A stretch of DNA of 64,000 nt from Parvibaculum sp041688015 (GTDB taxonomy: Bacteria; Pseudomonadota; Alphaproteobacteria; Parvibaculales; Parvibaculaceae), in assembly GCA_041688015.1 (NCBI GenBank), contig JBDNIY010000012.1, forward strand, positions 324,299-388,298. Direction: 5' to 3'. Within the stretch, counting starts at the first letter, position 1, and each line of letters starts with the position of its first letter. This document shows positions 43,458 through 52,904 of the stretch, in pieces. Position numbers and translations under genes: made by a program. The notes below the pieces were generated by a model that saw only the letters and a list, made by a program, of their open reading frames with translations, made no database searches and was not told the origin of the DNA.

Positions 43458-44771
43458 TTGACAAAAATTTGCCTGATCGGTGCTGGCAGCACAGTGTTCA
43501 TGAAGAACCTCGTCGGCGACATCTTGTTGAATGATATTTTCGTCGATTGCCACATTGCACTGCACGATATTGACGAAGACCGCCTCAGGACCTCCCACAT
43601 CGTCGCCGACAAAATTGCGTCGTCCCTCAACGTCACACCGACTATTACCGCCACGACAGACCGGCGATCCGCCCTCCGCAGCGCCGACTTCGTAATCGTC
43701 ATAATTCAGGTCGCAGGCTACAAACCAGGCACTGTCATCGACTTTGAAATTCCAAAAAAATTCGGCCTGCGCCAGACCATTGCCGACACACTCGGCATCG
43801 GCGGCATCATGCGCGGCCTGCGCACAGTACCCGTGCTTCTCGACATCGCCAATGATATGCGCGAGCTATGCCCCAAGGCGCTAATGCTACAATATGTAAA
43901 TCCGATGGCCATCAATTGTTGGGCATTGAACAGACTCGCACCGGACATAGCTCATGTCGGGCTTTGCCATTCTGTTCAGGGTACTGCATTTGAGCTGGCG
44001 CAAGACCTTGGCGAAAGCCACAAGGTCATTCGCTATCAATGCGCGGGCATCAATCACATGTCGTTTTATACGCGCCTCGAAAAGCTGCACGTCGACGGCA
44101 CACGCGAAGACCTTTACCCACGCCTAAAACAAATAGCTACTGAAGGCCACGAACCGCAGGCCAACAAGGTCCGCTATGAAATCCTTCGACGCACCGGCTA
44201 TTTCGTGACGGAATCGAGCGAGCACTTCGCCGAATATGTGCCATGGTTCATCAAACGCGACCGGCCTGATCTTATCGAGGCCTTCAATATACCCCTCGAT
44301 GAATATATCCGTCGCTGCGAAGACCAGATTGCCGCTTGGGATGCGCAAGAACGCGACCTAACAAGCGCCAACCAGATCGACGTCAATTTCTCAGGCGAAT
44401 ACGGCGCTCGCATTCTGCGCGCAATCGTGACCGGGCGCGCCACCACAATCAACGGCAATGTCGCCAACCATGGATTGATCGATAGCCTCCCCGACGGGGC
44501 ATGCGTGGAGGTGCCTTGCCTCATCGACAGCAATGGCGTCACGCCGACCAGAGTTGGCTCGTTACCACCCCACCTTGCTGCCATGATGCAAACAAATATC
44601 AACGTGCAAGCACTAACGGTCGAAGCCCTCGTCACCGGCAAGCGTGAACACATCTATCACGCCGCTATGCTCGATCCGCATGTCGCAGCTGAACTGTCTT
44701 TGGACCAAATTTGGAAAATGGTGGACGCCCTCATCGACGCGCATGGAGAATGGCTACCGAAGTTCCATTGA
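43458..44771 (+). CDS. melA: Alpha-galactosidase/alpha-glucosidase, glycoside hydrolase family 4 (MelA-like)
   Basis: NAD- and Mn-dependent glycosidase of 437 residues that cleaves by an oxidation-elimination route. The Rossmann motif is KICLIGAGSTVF at the N terminus. The metal site has Cys and His in GLCHSVQGT and His in GINHMSF; the CHSVQ form is typical of MelA alpha-galactosidases. The start is TTG 43458 with GGAGGG upstream, and it gives the expected family N terminus. No signal peptide is present, so it is cytoplasmic. No melibiose transporter is adjacent. Substrate choice between alpha-galactosides and alpha-glucosides is inferred from the motif only. Confidence 0.88.
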   Translation: MTKICLIGAGSTVFMKNLVGDILLNDIFVDCHIALHDIDEDRLRTSHIVADKIASSLNVTPTITATTDRRSALRSADFVIVIIQVAGYKPGTVIDFEIPKKFGLRQTIADTLGIGGIMRGLRTVPVLLDIANDMRELCPKALMLQYVNPMAINCWALNRLAPDIAHVGLCHSVQGTAFELAQDLGESHKVIRYQCAGINHMSFYTRLEKLHVDGTREDLYPRLKQIATEGHEPQANKVRYEILRRTGYFVTESSEHFAEYVPWFIKRDRPDLIEAFNIPLDEYIRRCEDQIAAWDAQERDLTSANQIDVNFSGEYGARILRAIVTGRATTINGNVANHGLIDSLPDGACVEVPCLIDSNGVTPTRVGSLPPHLAAMMQTNINVQALTVEALVTGKREHIYHAAMLDPHVAAELSLDQIWKMVDALIDAHGEWLPKFH

Positions 44772-44869
44772 TGTATATTCTCAATTTTGACAAATTCACT
44801 ACCACTGAATTAACGAACCCGACGAACAGCCTTACGCTCGTTTAAAGGTCTTCAGCCTATTCTTCGGCA

Positions 44870-46429
44870 ATGTTACGACTCGTCGGTTGCATCACCCAAG
44901 ACCACGACCAGCGCCTCGTCGCGCTGGTGGCAATCCTGTGCCTTGCCGCCTGTTTTACAGCAGTCAAGCTGGTCGCACGCGCGCAAGCCTCAACCGGTCG
45001 CTGGCACCAAATTTAGATTGCAGCCACAGGCGTTGTGATCGGTGGAGCTATCTGGTCCACCCATTTTGTCGCGATGCTTGGATTTCGACCTGAAATCCTG
45101 TTCAGTTATGATGCGCCATTGACCATCGCTTCGATCCTGATTTCCATTTCATGTTCCTGGGTTGGCACCGCGCTCAATCTGCAATTCAACCGCCCCTTGA
45201 CAGAGGGGCCGTTATCGGTATCGCCATTGTTCTGATGCACTATGCTGGAATGGCTGCATTCACTTTGTCGGGCGCATTGCAATGGGACGTGAGCTATGTC
45301 GCCGCGTCCATTTTTGTTGGTTTTATATTTGGCACACTCTTCTCGGCGCTCCTGAAAGAAAGTGCGAAACGTCGCTCACAAATAGCGAGCGGATTGTGCC
45401 TCGTAGCGGCAATCTGCGGCACACATTTTATTTCGATGGCCGGCATTCAGCTGTCATACGATCCAACGCTCAATGTGTCGCCAATCGGGTTTACCTCGTT
45501 GTGGCTCGGCGCCGGAATTTTTGCAACGACGACAATCGTGATGGCATTGGCGCTTCTGGGGGTCCTGATTGACCAGCATCTTGAGCGTCTCTCCGTTCTG
45601 GAGGCAGCGCGCCTTCGCACACATGTCGCAGAATTGGAAATAACCAAATCAGCTCTCGAAACGATAACGCACGATCTGGTCAGAGCACTCGAAGCCGCTG
45701 CCGCCAGTAATCGATCAAAATTATAATTTCTGGCGACCATGAGCCATGAATTGTACACACCGCTCAATGCCATCATTGGATTTTCGGAAATTCTTACAAC
45801 CGAATTATTCGGGTCGCTCGGCAACGACCGCTACCGTGAATATGCACATGATATCAAGGACAGCGGGGCACATCTCTTGGCTCTCATCAATGACGTCCTT
45901 GATTTTTCTAAAATTGACGCAGGGCACCTTCAGCTTGATTGAGAGCGAAGATATTGCTCTAGATCAAATCATCAACGAGTCAATTCGCATGCTGCGCGAG
46001 AGAGCCTCACACGAGGGTGTGAGGCTACGTGGTGATATCGAAGGCAATCTGCCCATGCTTTACGGCGATCACAGACGTATTCGCCAAGTCCTTTTGAATT
46101 TGTTGTCAAATACCATAAAATTCACGCACTCGGGCGGCAGCGTGGGTGCTGTTGCTCGCTACGACGACGAAAGAATTTTATTAAGCGTTGCAGATACCAG
46201 CATCGGGATCGCGCCTGACGATATCCCAAAGGCATTGGAACGCTTCACCCAAGTTGAAAGCACGCTAAACAGGTCTTATGAAGGCACCGGTCTTGGATTG
46301 CCACTATCGAAGCGTCTGATCGAACTATATGGCGGCACCTTATCTGTCGAAAGCGAACTCGGTGTCGGCACCACCGTCGTAATGGCTTTCCCCGCAAACC
46401 GTACAGTACTGGCAAGAGCAACCGCTTAA
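44870..46429 (+). pseudogene. Decayed MHYT-domain sensor histidine kinase
   Basis: Pieces of a membrane kinase lie in order over 1560 bases: MHYT sensor segments (STHFVAMLGF, VLMHYAGMAAF, THFISMAGI), a HisKA box (FLATMSHELYTPLNAIIGFS) and an HATPase (RQVLLNLLSNTIKF, GTGLGLPLSKRL). At least four lesions break it: an in-frame TAG at 45014-45016, a frame change near 45190-45215, an in-frame TAA at 45724-45726, and a frame change near 45938-45945. The usual Arg of the HisKA box (SHELRTP) is Tyr. Similarity to the family is still strong, so decay looks recent. It separates the GH4 gene from galK. Confidence 0.88.
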
Positions 46430-46432
46430 TGC

Positions 46433-47485
46433 CTAGCCTTGCACAATCCAGCTTTTAGGATTTTCTGCTAGCACTTTTGCCCACCAAGCCGCCGCACGAT
46501 CCGGCGCGACGAGGGCCACGATGCAGCCACCAAAGCCCGCACCCGTCAACCTCGCTCCATAGGCCCCAGCGGCCATACTGCTCTCCATTAGCCTGTCAAG
46601 CGCGGCCACCGAGACTTCAAAATCATCCACCAAAGAACGGTGGCTGTCATACATCAAGTGCCCAAAACCATCAGCGTCACCCCGCTCCAATGCATCGATG
46701 GCCTTCAGCACGCGCGCATTCTCACTCACCACATGGCGTGCGCGCTGACGCTGCTCGGAGTCATTTAGTTGATCAACCATTTCAATAGACGCATCACGCA
46801 ATGTGAGCACGCCCAACTGCCTGGCCGCATGTTCAACCGCGCGGCGACGTGCATTATACGCCCCATCGGCCAGCTTACGGTCCTGACCGCAGTGAACAAC
46901 CATGAAGTGGAAATGCGACGGCACAGCAACAGAGCGCCCTTCATTGGTCCGACAATCAAGGAGCAATGCCTCACCGGGACGCCCAACAGCACATGCCATC
47001 TGATCAAGGATGCCGCATTGAACGCCGCAGTAATTGTTCTCGGCCATCTGCGCGGCACGCGCAATATCGCCGTCAGTCATGTCAGCGCCAACCAGCGAAA
47101 GACAAGCCCGGATCACAGCAACTTCAAGCGCGGCCGAAGAGGAAACACCCGCGCCTTGTGGAATGGAAGACCGTATAAGTATGTCAACCGGTGGAATATC
47201 AATCGATCGGTCAATTAATTGTCGGATAGGGCCCGCAACATAGTCCGTCCAGTCTCCGCGTGCAGCACCCAAAGGGTCGAACACACACATCTCGTCATTG
47301 GCGAGACTGAAGACACCGAAGCGCTCCGCTCGCGCCAACGCCACATCTGTTTTGAGCGTCAGAGGTATCGGCAGGCAGAAACCTTCAGCATAATCCGTAT
47401 GATCGCCAATCAAATTGACCCGTCCAGGAGCCTGCCCAACGGCTTCAACAGGGCGTGCGAAGATGCGTTGAAAGGCGTCATTCAT
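46433..47485 (-). CDS. galK: Galactokinase
   Basis: Phosphorylates galactose to galactose-1-phosphate with ATP, the first step of the Leloir pathway. The 350-residue GHMP kinase has the galactokinase signature GRVNLIGDHTDYAEGFCLP near residue 22, the ATP loop IPQGAGVSSSAALEVA, and the C-terminal motif GARLTGAGFGGCIVAL. Length is normal. It overlaps galT by 4 bases (ATGA), and its 3' end stops 3 bases after the opposing pseudogene. Confidence 0.95.
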   Translation of the reverse strand: MNDAFQRIFARPVEAVGQAPGRVNLIGDHTDYAEGFCLPIPLTLKTDVALARAERFGVFSLANDEMCVFDPLGAARGDWTDYVAGPIRQLIDRSIDIPPVDILIRSSIPQGAGVSSSAALEVAVIRACLSLVGADMTDGDIARAAQMAENNYCGVQCGILDQMACAVGRPGEALLLDCRTNEGRSVAVPSHFHFMVVHCGQDRKLADGAYNARRRAVEHAARQLGVLTLRDASIEMVDQLNDSEQRQRARHVVSENARVLKAIDALERGDADGFGHLMYDSHRSLVDDFEVSVAALDRLMESSMAAGAYGARLTGAGFGGCIVALVAPDRAAAWWAKVLAENPKSWIVQG

Positions 47486-48525
47486 ATAGAAACTGAGCGG
47501 AGCCTCTCCGCCGCCTCCTCAGGCAGAACATCAACAAGGAAGACGCCCGCCCCCTGCTCCACGCCCGCAAGATATTTAAGCTTACCCTCGTCACGCCGAA
47601 ACGGACGTATCTCGATGGCCATATGAAACGTCTCTTCAAATCCGCTCGGCGCTGTCTGAACGGTCAAAATGTAAGGGATTGGTTTTGAAAAAAGCCCGTC
47701 AAGCCTACTCATTGCGTCGCTCAATCCTCGCGCCATCGCGTTGCATTCCTCGTCACTGAGAAATTCAGGCGAGGGAACGCGGCGTCGGGGTGTCAACCAA
47801 ATTTCATAAGGAAACATGGCAAAGGGCGGAACGAAAGAAATAGCCTCGGATTCATCATACAAAATCAACGCGGGGTCCATAGCTTCAATCAGGCTTACCA
47901 TCACTGGGCCATTTGCTTGCGCCTCGGCCGTACGCAGTAGCTGAGCAGGCACAAACGGGAACGCATAGAGCTGACCATGGGGATGGTGCAACGTGACGCC
48001 GATTTCTTCGCCGCGATTCTCAAACGGCAAAATGCAAAGGTAGCCCCTCTCCCGCATCGCTCTGACACGCGCGCCCCATACCTCGATGAGAAGCGCCAAT
48101 CGCTCGACAGGCAGCGTGGCAAGGCTTGCATGATGATCTGCAGAATAAACAATCACCTCGCAACGCCCTTGAGCCGTCGTCGCTTCAAATCCAGGGCTTT
48201 GGGGAAGATCAACTACCGTCTCTGCGAGCGCCGGGAACTTGTTTTCAAAGACGGCTATCTCAAAGGCGGTAAACGGCACTTCACCGCTCGCTTCGTCACG
48301 CATCGGACAGAGCGGACAATCCTGCGCCTTGGGCAAGAATGTACGAGACTGCCGCGCCGCCGCATAGACCACCCATTCCTGGCGCAGCGGATGCCACCGC
48401 ATATGCGACGATGCACCGGTAGCGTCAACGTGCTCACCGCCTGCCTCACCATCAATAGGGGCATGCCCGTAAAGCAGCAGTTCACGCCCATCAGCTTTCA
48501 TATGGCGATAAACATGGAGGGTCAT
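47482..48525 (-). CDS. galT: Galactose-1-phosphate uridylyltransferase
   Basis: Exchanges galactose-1-phosphate with UDP-glucose. In 347 residues it has the Zn cysteines C70-x-x-C73 (DCPLCPMRDE), the substrate segment MRWHPLRQEWVVYA and the active-site HPH triad at 181-183 (LHHPHGQLYAFP), with H183 the expected nucleophile. The C-terminal HIT-like half keeps FHMAIEIRPFRR. It is translationally coupled to galK. UDP-galactose 4-epimerase, needed to complete the cycle, is not in this window. Confidence 0.95.
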   Translation of the reverse strand: MTLHVYRHMKADGRELLLYGHAPIDGEAGGEHVDATGASSHMRWHPLRQEWVVYAAARQSRTFLPKAQDCPLCPMRDEASGEVPFTAFEIAVFENKFPALAETVVDLPQSPGFEATTAQGRCEVIVYSADHHASLATLPVERLALLIEVWGARVRAMRERGYLCILPFENRGEEIGVTLHHPHGQLYAFPFVPAQLLRTAEAQANGPVMVSLIEAMDPALILYDESEAISFVPPFAMFPYEIWLTPRRRVPSPEFLSDEECNAMARGLSDAMSRLDGLFSKPIPYILTVQTAPSGFEETFHMAIEIRPFRRDEGKLKYLAGVEQGAGVFLVDVLPEEAAERLRSVSI

Positions 48526-48531
48526 TAATTT

Positions 48532-49995
48532 TCAGCTATTCAATTTTTCGACGGTTTTTGTTGTGCTAAACCCCGGTACGAGTTCAATGATGTCCACACG
48601 ACCGCCATAGGATTGCACGAAATCCGCACCGACAATTGTCTCAACCGTATAGTCCCCACCCTTGATGAGTACACCTGGACGCAGCATCTCGATCAATTCA
48701 AGTGGCGTATCATCCTCAAACAACACCACAAGATCGACATTGGACAGCGAGGCCAAAACCGTGGCGCGCGCAACATCGGGTTGAATGGGGCGCGTCGGCC
48801 CCTTGAGGCGCGCCACCGAGGCATCACTGTTAAGCCCCACGACCAGCCGATCACAGCGCTCACGTGCCTGCGCCAGAAGTGCGACATGGCCGGGATGCAG
48901 AAGGTCAAAACATCCGTTGGTAAAACCGACCTGCAGCCCCTTCCGTCGCCAACCTTCAACGATGTCTTGCGCCGCATGCTGAATGGCGATCTTGCTGTCG
49001 AGCGACGTAAGTTTTCGATCGCGCAACTTGGCGCTTAGTTCATCACGATAGACGACCGCCGTTCCAACCTTGCTGACCACTAGGCCCGCCGCAACATTGG
49101 CTAGTCCGGCAGCGTCAATCAATGGCAAGCCAACGGCAATTGCGGCAGCAAGAACAGAAACCACAGTGTCCCCCGCACCCGACACATCAAACACCTCCCG
49201 CGTCTCGGCGGAGAGATGCGTGACGGTACCATCATCCGAGACGACGCTCATGCCGTCCTGACTGCGCGTCACCAGAACCGATGCGATGTTGAATTGTTCA
49301 ATAAGGCTACGTGCGCCATCAACAATCGCTGCATCGTCATCAAGGGCCTGCCCCGTTGCTTCAGCCAGTTCACGCTTGTTGGGCGTAATCACGCTCGCGC
49401 CGCCATATTGGAAATAGTTACGGCCTTTGGGGTCAACAATCACCGGAATATCCAGATCCCGCGCTTCTTCAATCGCGACACGGCAAATCTCAGGTGTCAG
49501 GACACCCTTGCCATAGTCCGATAAAATCAGCGCTCGCACGCTTGGCAGCAAAGAACGAATATGTCGCAAAACCTCTTCTTGCTGCGCCAACATCAAAGGT
49601 GCCTCGGTCTCTTGATCGGCTCGAAGCATCTGCTGGTTCATGCCGACATAACGCGTCTTGACCGTCGAGCGGCGGTCCTTGTCGCAAACCAGCCGTACCT
49701 CGGTATCACCCAACGCCTCAAGCAATGCCGCGATCTCGTCACCCGCAGGGTCCGATCCGACTACGCTGACGAATGACACTTGTGCGCCAATTGCTGACAG
49801 GTTGCGCACAACATTACCTGCGCCGCCCAGCATAGCGCGTTCATCGCGCACCTTGAGCACCGGTATTGGCGCCTCAGGTGAAACACGCACGACATCGCCA
49901 TAGACATAGCGATCAAGCATGACATCGCCCAGACACAAAACGCGCGCATTGCGAAGGGCCTCAACTTCGTCCGCTAGTCGTTGCTTGTAACTCAT
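48532..49995 (-). CDS. hldE: Bifunctional heptose-7-phosphate kinase / heptose-1-phosphate adenylyltransferase
   Basis: Makes ADP-D-glycero-beta-D-manno-heptose precursors for the LPS inner core. The protein of 487 residues has an N-terminal PfkB-type kinase domain (about 1-330, VSGAGDTVVSVLAAAIA with the catalytic Asp) and a C-terminal nucleotidyltransferase domain (about 350-487, GFTNGCFDLLHPGHVALLAQ with the HxGH motif). It starts 12 bases after the manC stop and ends 6 bases before galT, so it belongs to this sugar-nucleotide run. The epimerase HldD and phosphatase GmhB are not seen here. Confidence 0.95.
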   Translation of the reverse strand: MSYKQRLADEVEALRNARVLCLGDVMLDRYVYGDVVRVSPEAPIPVLKVRDERAMLGGAGNVVRNLSAIGAQVSFVSVVGSDPAGDEIAALLEALGDTEVRLVCDKDRRSTVKTRYVGMNQQMLRADQETEAPLMLAQQEEVLRHIRSLLPSVRALILSDYGKGVLTPEICRVAIEEARDLDIPVIVDPKGRNYFQYGGASVITPNKRELAEATGQALDDDAAIVDGARSLIEQFNIASVLVTRSQDGMSVVSDDGTVTHLSAETREVFDVSGAGDTVVSVLAAAIAVGLPLIDAAGLANVAAGLVVSKVGTAVVYRDELSAKLRDRKLTSLDSKIAIQHAAQDIVEGWRRKGLQVGFTNGCFDLLHPGHVALLAQARERCDRLVVGLNSDASVARLKGPTRPIQPDVARATVLASLSNVDLVVLFEDDTPLELIEMLRPGVLIKGGDYTVETIVGADFVQSYGGRVDIIELVPGFSTTKTVEKLNS

Positions 49996-50007
49996 GACAA
50001 ACTTCCA

Positions 50008-51441
50008 TTACTCGGCTGCCGACGCATCAGATGTCCGCCCATAAACATCATCAAATCGCACAATGTCATCCTCGCCAAGATATCCACCTGACTGCACCTC
50101 AATGATGCTCAACGGCTCGGTACCGGGGTTTTCCAATCGATGCTTCGTCTCGACCGGAATATAGGTTGATTGGTTCTCGTTTAAAATCTTGACCTCGTCG
50201 CCGACGGTTACCTGCGCAACACCCTTAACGACGACCCAATGCTCGGCCCGATGATGGTGCATCTGCAATGATAGGGATGCACCAGGATGCACCATCAGAT
50301 GCTTGACTTGGTGACGCGCGCCTACATCGAGAGTTTCATAAAAGCCCCAAGGTCGATGCACCCGGTTATGCACTTTATGTTCGCTGCGCCCCTCAGCCGC
50401 AATACGCTCGACGATCTGCTTGACGTCCTGCACGCGATTGCGATTAGCCACCAGCAAGACATCACCCGTCTCAACAATGATTAAATCCTCAATACCCAGC
50501 GTCGCCACCAATCCCGTCTCCGCCCGGATATAGCAGTTCACAGTATCCACCGACATGACATCGCCGGAAGACACATTGCCCGACCCATCCCGTTTACCGG
50601 TCTCCCAAAGGGCTGACCAGCTCCCAATATCACTCCACCCCATTTCAACCGGCACAACGACGGCCAGAGTTGTATGTTCCATCACCGCATAGTCAATCGA
50701 GTTGGACGGGCAAGCCTTGAAGGCATCCGGCTGTAGACGGAGAAAATCAAGATCGCGTGTTCCCTTCAGAACCGCTTCATCTGCGCGCGCTGCAATCTCA
50801 GGGCAAAAAGCCCGCATTTCATTGAGGATGACATCAGCGCGGAACATGAAAATACCCGCATTCCAATCATAGCCTCCCTCCAACAAATAGGCCTTGGCCG
50901 TATCAGCATTCGGCTTTTCAACAAACCGCTCGACCTTATAGGCCCCCTCACCGAGCGGGGTGCCGCGTTTGATATAGCCGTACCCAGTTTCGGGCGCAGA
51001 AGGCACAATACCGAAGGTGACGAGCTTGCCCTCGCGCGCAAGCTGCGCACCCTGCGCGACCGCTGCATGAAAGGCAGGCACGTCACGAATATGATGATCG
51101 GCAGGCAGAATAAGAATAACGCCTTCGGGGTCATAGTTTTGCACGAAGGCAGCGGCAGCGGCAGCGGCGGGTGCCGTATTACGCCCCATCGGTTCCAGCA
51201 AATGGGCAAGCGGTGCAAAGCCAGCCTCACGCATTTGTTGTGCAATGATGAAGCGATGCTCATCGTTCGAGACAATGATGGGGGAGGCAAAAAGATCAGG
51301 ATCGCTGACCCGCTTTGCTGTTTCCTGAAGCATGGTCTGCTCAGACACCAAAGACAGAAGCTGTTTGGGATAAAGCGCACGCGAGGTTGGCCACAAACGT
51401 GAGCCAACGCCACCTGACAGGATCACTGGAAAAATGCTCAA
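50008..51441 (-). CDS. manC: Mannose-1-phosphate guanylyltransferase / mannose-6-phosphate isomerase
   Basis: Makes GDP-mannose; the C-terminal part can isomerise mannose-6-phosphate. The 477-residue product has the nucleotidyltransferase motif ILSGGVGSRLWPTSR at the N terminus and FVEKPNADTA mid-domain. The C-terminal cupin (about 375-470) contains LSLQMHHHRAEHWVVVKG. I chose TTG 51441, preceded by AAGGGG at 8 bases; a GTG at 51465 lies in the same frame without a good binding site. GDP-mannose fits the polysaccharide locus to the right. Confidence 0.92.
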   Translation of the reverse strand: MSIFPVILSGGVGSRLWPTSRALYPKQLLSLVSEQTMLQETAKRVSDPDLFASPIIVSNDEHRFIIAQQMREAGFAPLAHLLEPMGRNTAPAAAAAAAFVQNYDPEGVILILPADHHIRDVPAFHAAVAQGAQLAREGKLVTFGIVPSAPETGYGYIKRGTPLGEGAYKVERFVEKPNADTAKAYLLEGGYDWNAGIFMFRADVILNEMRAFCPEIAARADEAVLKGTRDLDFLRLQPDAFKACPSNSIDYAVMEHTTLAVVVPVEMGWSDIGSWSALWETGKRDGSGNVSSGDVMSVDTVNCYIRAETGLVATLGIEDLIIVETGDVLLVANRNRVQDVKQIVERIAAEGRSEHKVHNRVHRPWGFYETLDVGARHQVKHLMVHPGASLSLQMHHHRAEHWVVVKGVAQVTVGDEVKILNENQSTYIPVETKHRLENPGTEPLSIIEVQSGGYLGEDDIVRFDDVYGRTSDASAAE

Positions 51442-51760
51442 AACAAAGACCCCTTCAAGCCTCACAGGCGGACATACTCAATATCAAACCAAATCGGCGG
51501 CTGTTTCGCTTTAGGCCCGCCACAAGTATCAGATATGCCGCACCGACAGGCCGACCACCTCTGCACATCGCCATTTTAACAGGTCGCACAGTGAACAAAA
51601 ACACTGGTGTTTTCTAATGCGGCCCCATTTTGAAGACAATACATTGTATTTCTTGCGGAATGCCCGCGATTTGTGCCACACAACTTATCGATTTTCTGCC
51701 CACTATGCTTAACAACACCATCGGGCAGTGCTAGCTCGCGCCCGACCCCAGAGGATGAAC

Positions 51761-52651
51761 ATGACGCAAACCGCCCATAGGCCTGTCCGCAAAGTGGTTT
51801 TCCCTGTTGCCGGGCTTGGCACGCGCTTTCTGCCGGCCACCAAGGTCATCCCCAAGGAAATGCTGACCGTCGTGGACAAGCCCGTTATTCAATATGCGGT
51901 GGAGGAAGCCATTGAGGCTGGTATCGAGCATTTCACGTTTGTGACGGGCCGAGGCAAAAGCACCATCGAAGATCATTTCGATATGGCGTTTGAGCTTGAG
52001 GCCACCTTGAAGGCGCGCGGCAAGACAGCCGAAATTGAAATCTTAAAAACGACGCGCCCCTACTTTGGTGCCGCCAGTTTCGTGCGCCAGCAAGAACCGC
52101 TCGGCCTTGGTCACGCTGTCTGGTGCGCGCGCGAAATCATTGGCAACGAGCCTTTCGCGCTGGCCCTTCCAGATATGCTCATCCACGGCCAACCTGGCTG
52201 CCTTGCGCAAATGATCGACACCTATAACCGACATGGCGGCAACGTGGTTGCAGTCGAGGAAGTCCCCCACGAACACGTCAACCGCTATGGCGTTATTGCT
52301 CTCGGAAAAACCTTCGATGAACGAACCCACGCCATCACGACCATGGTCGAAAAGCCCAAGATCGAAGATGCGCCTTCAAACCTCATCATTTCCGGTCGTT
52401 ACATTTTACAGCCGGAAATCTTCGCCAAGCTCGCGGACCAAAAGCCCGGTGCAGGCGGCGAAATCCAGCTAACCGACAGCATGATCGAATTGCTTCGTGA
52501 TCAGGATTTCTTCGCCTATCGCTTTGACGGCAAAACTTACGATTGCGGCGACAAGATCGGCTACCTAGCGGCCAACGTCGCCTATGCCCTGGACCGCCCA
52601 GACATCGGCCCGAAGTTCCGCCCCGCGCTGGACGAAATTCTCAACCGTTAA
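51761..52651 (+). CDS. galU: UTP-glucose-1-phosphate uridylyltransferase
   Basis: Makes UDP-glucose, needed by GalT and as precursor of UDP-glucuronate. The 296-residue enzyme begins with the family motif FPVAGLGTRFLPATKVIPKE and keeps VVDKPVIQYAVEEA, VEKPKIEDAPSNL and GGEIQLTDSM. I chose ATG 51761, with AGAGG six bases upstream; ATG 51755 lies inside that site. It is divergent from manC across about 320 bases that must hold both promoters, and is followed by ugd on the same strand. Confidence 0.95.
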   Translation: MTQTAHRPVRKVVFPVAGLGTRFLPATKVIPKEMLTVVDKPVIQYAVEEAIEAGIEHFTFVTGRGKSTIEDHFDMAFELEATLKARGKTAEIEILKTTRPYFGAASFVRQQEPLGLGHAVWCAREIIGNEPFALALPDMLIHGQPGCLAQMIDTYNRHGGNVVAVEEVPHEHVNRYGVIALGKTFDERTHAITTMVEKPKIEDAPSNLIISGRYILQPEIFAKLADQKPGAGGEIQLTDSMIELLRDQDFFAYRFDGKTYDCGDKIGYLAANVAYALDRPDIGPKFRPALDEILNR

Positions 52652-52904
52652 CCGGTATGCTGGGTCGCCTCCAAATATGGAATTTGAAACGGTAGGAATA
52701 CGCTCGGCTGCCCTGAAATCCAGCCTCTATCGGGCGGCCAAAGCGCTACGAAGAACGGGAGGCTGTCGTCCTAATTTGCTCAGTAAGCCTTCCCCATACG
52801 GCCGCTATATAATATAGGAGATAGGACTGGAGGCTTATGGGGTCCGTTCAACGTAGCGAGCCGCTATCCCACCAAAGAACCGACAAACCAGTGGAGTGGC
52901 ACAG

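Noticed and set aside
52776..52817. TTGCTC and TATAAT as a promoter for ugd
   Set aside because: The spacing is 26 bases, too long for a standard promoter; only the TATAAT dyad is noted in the ugd entry.
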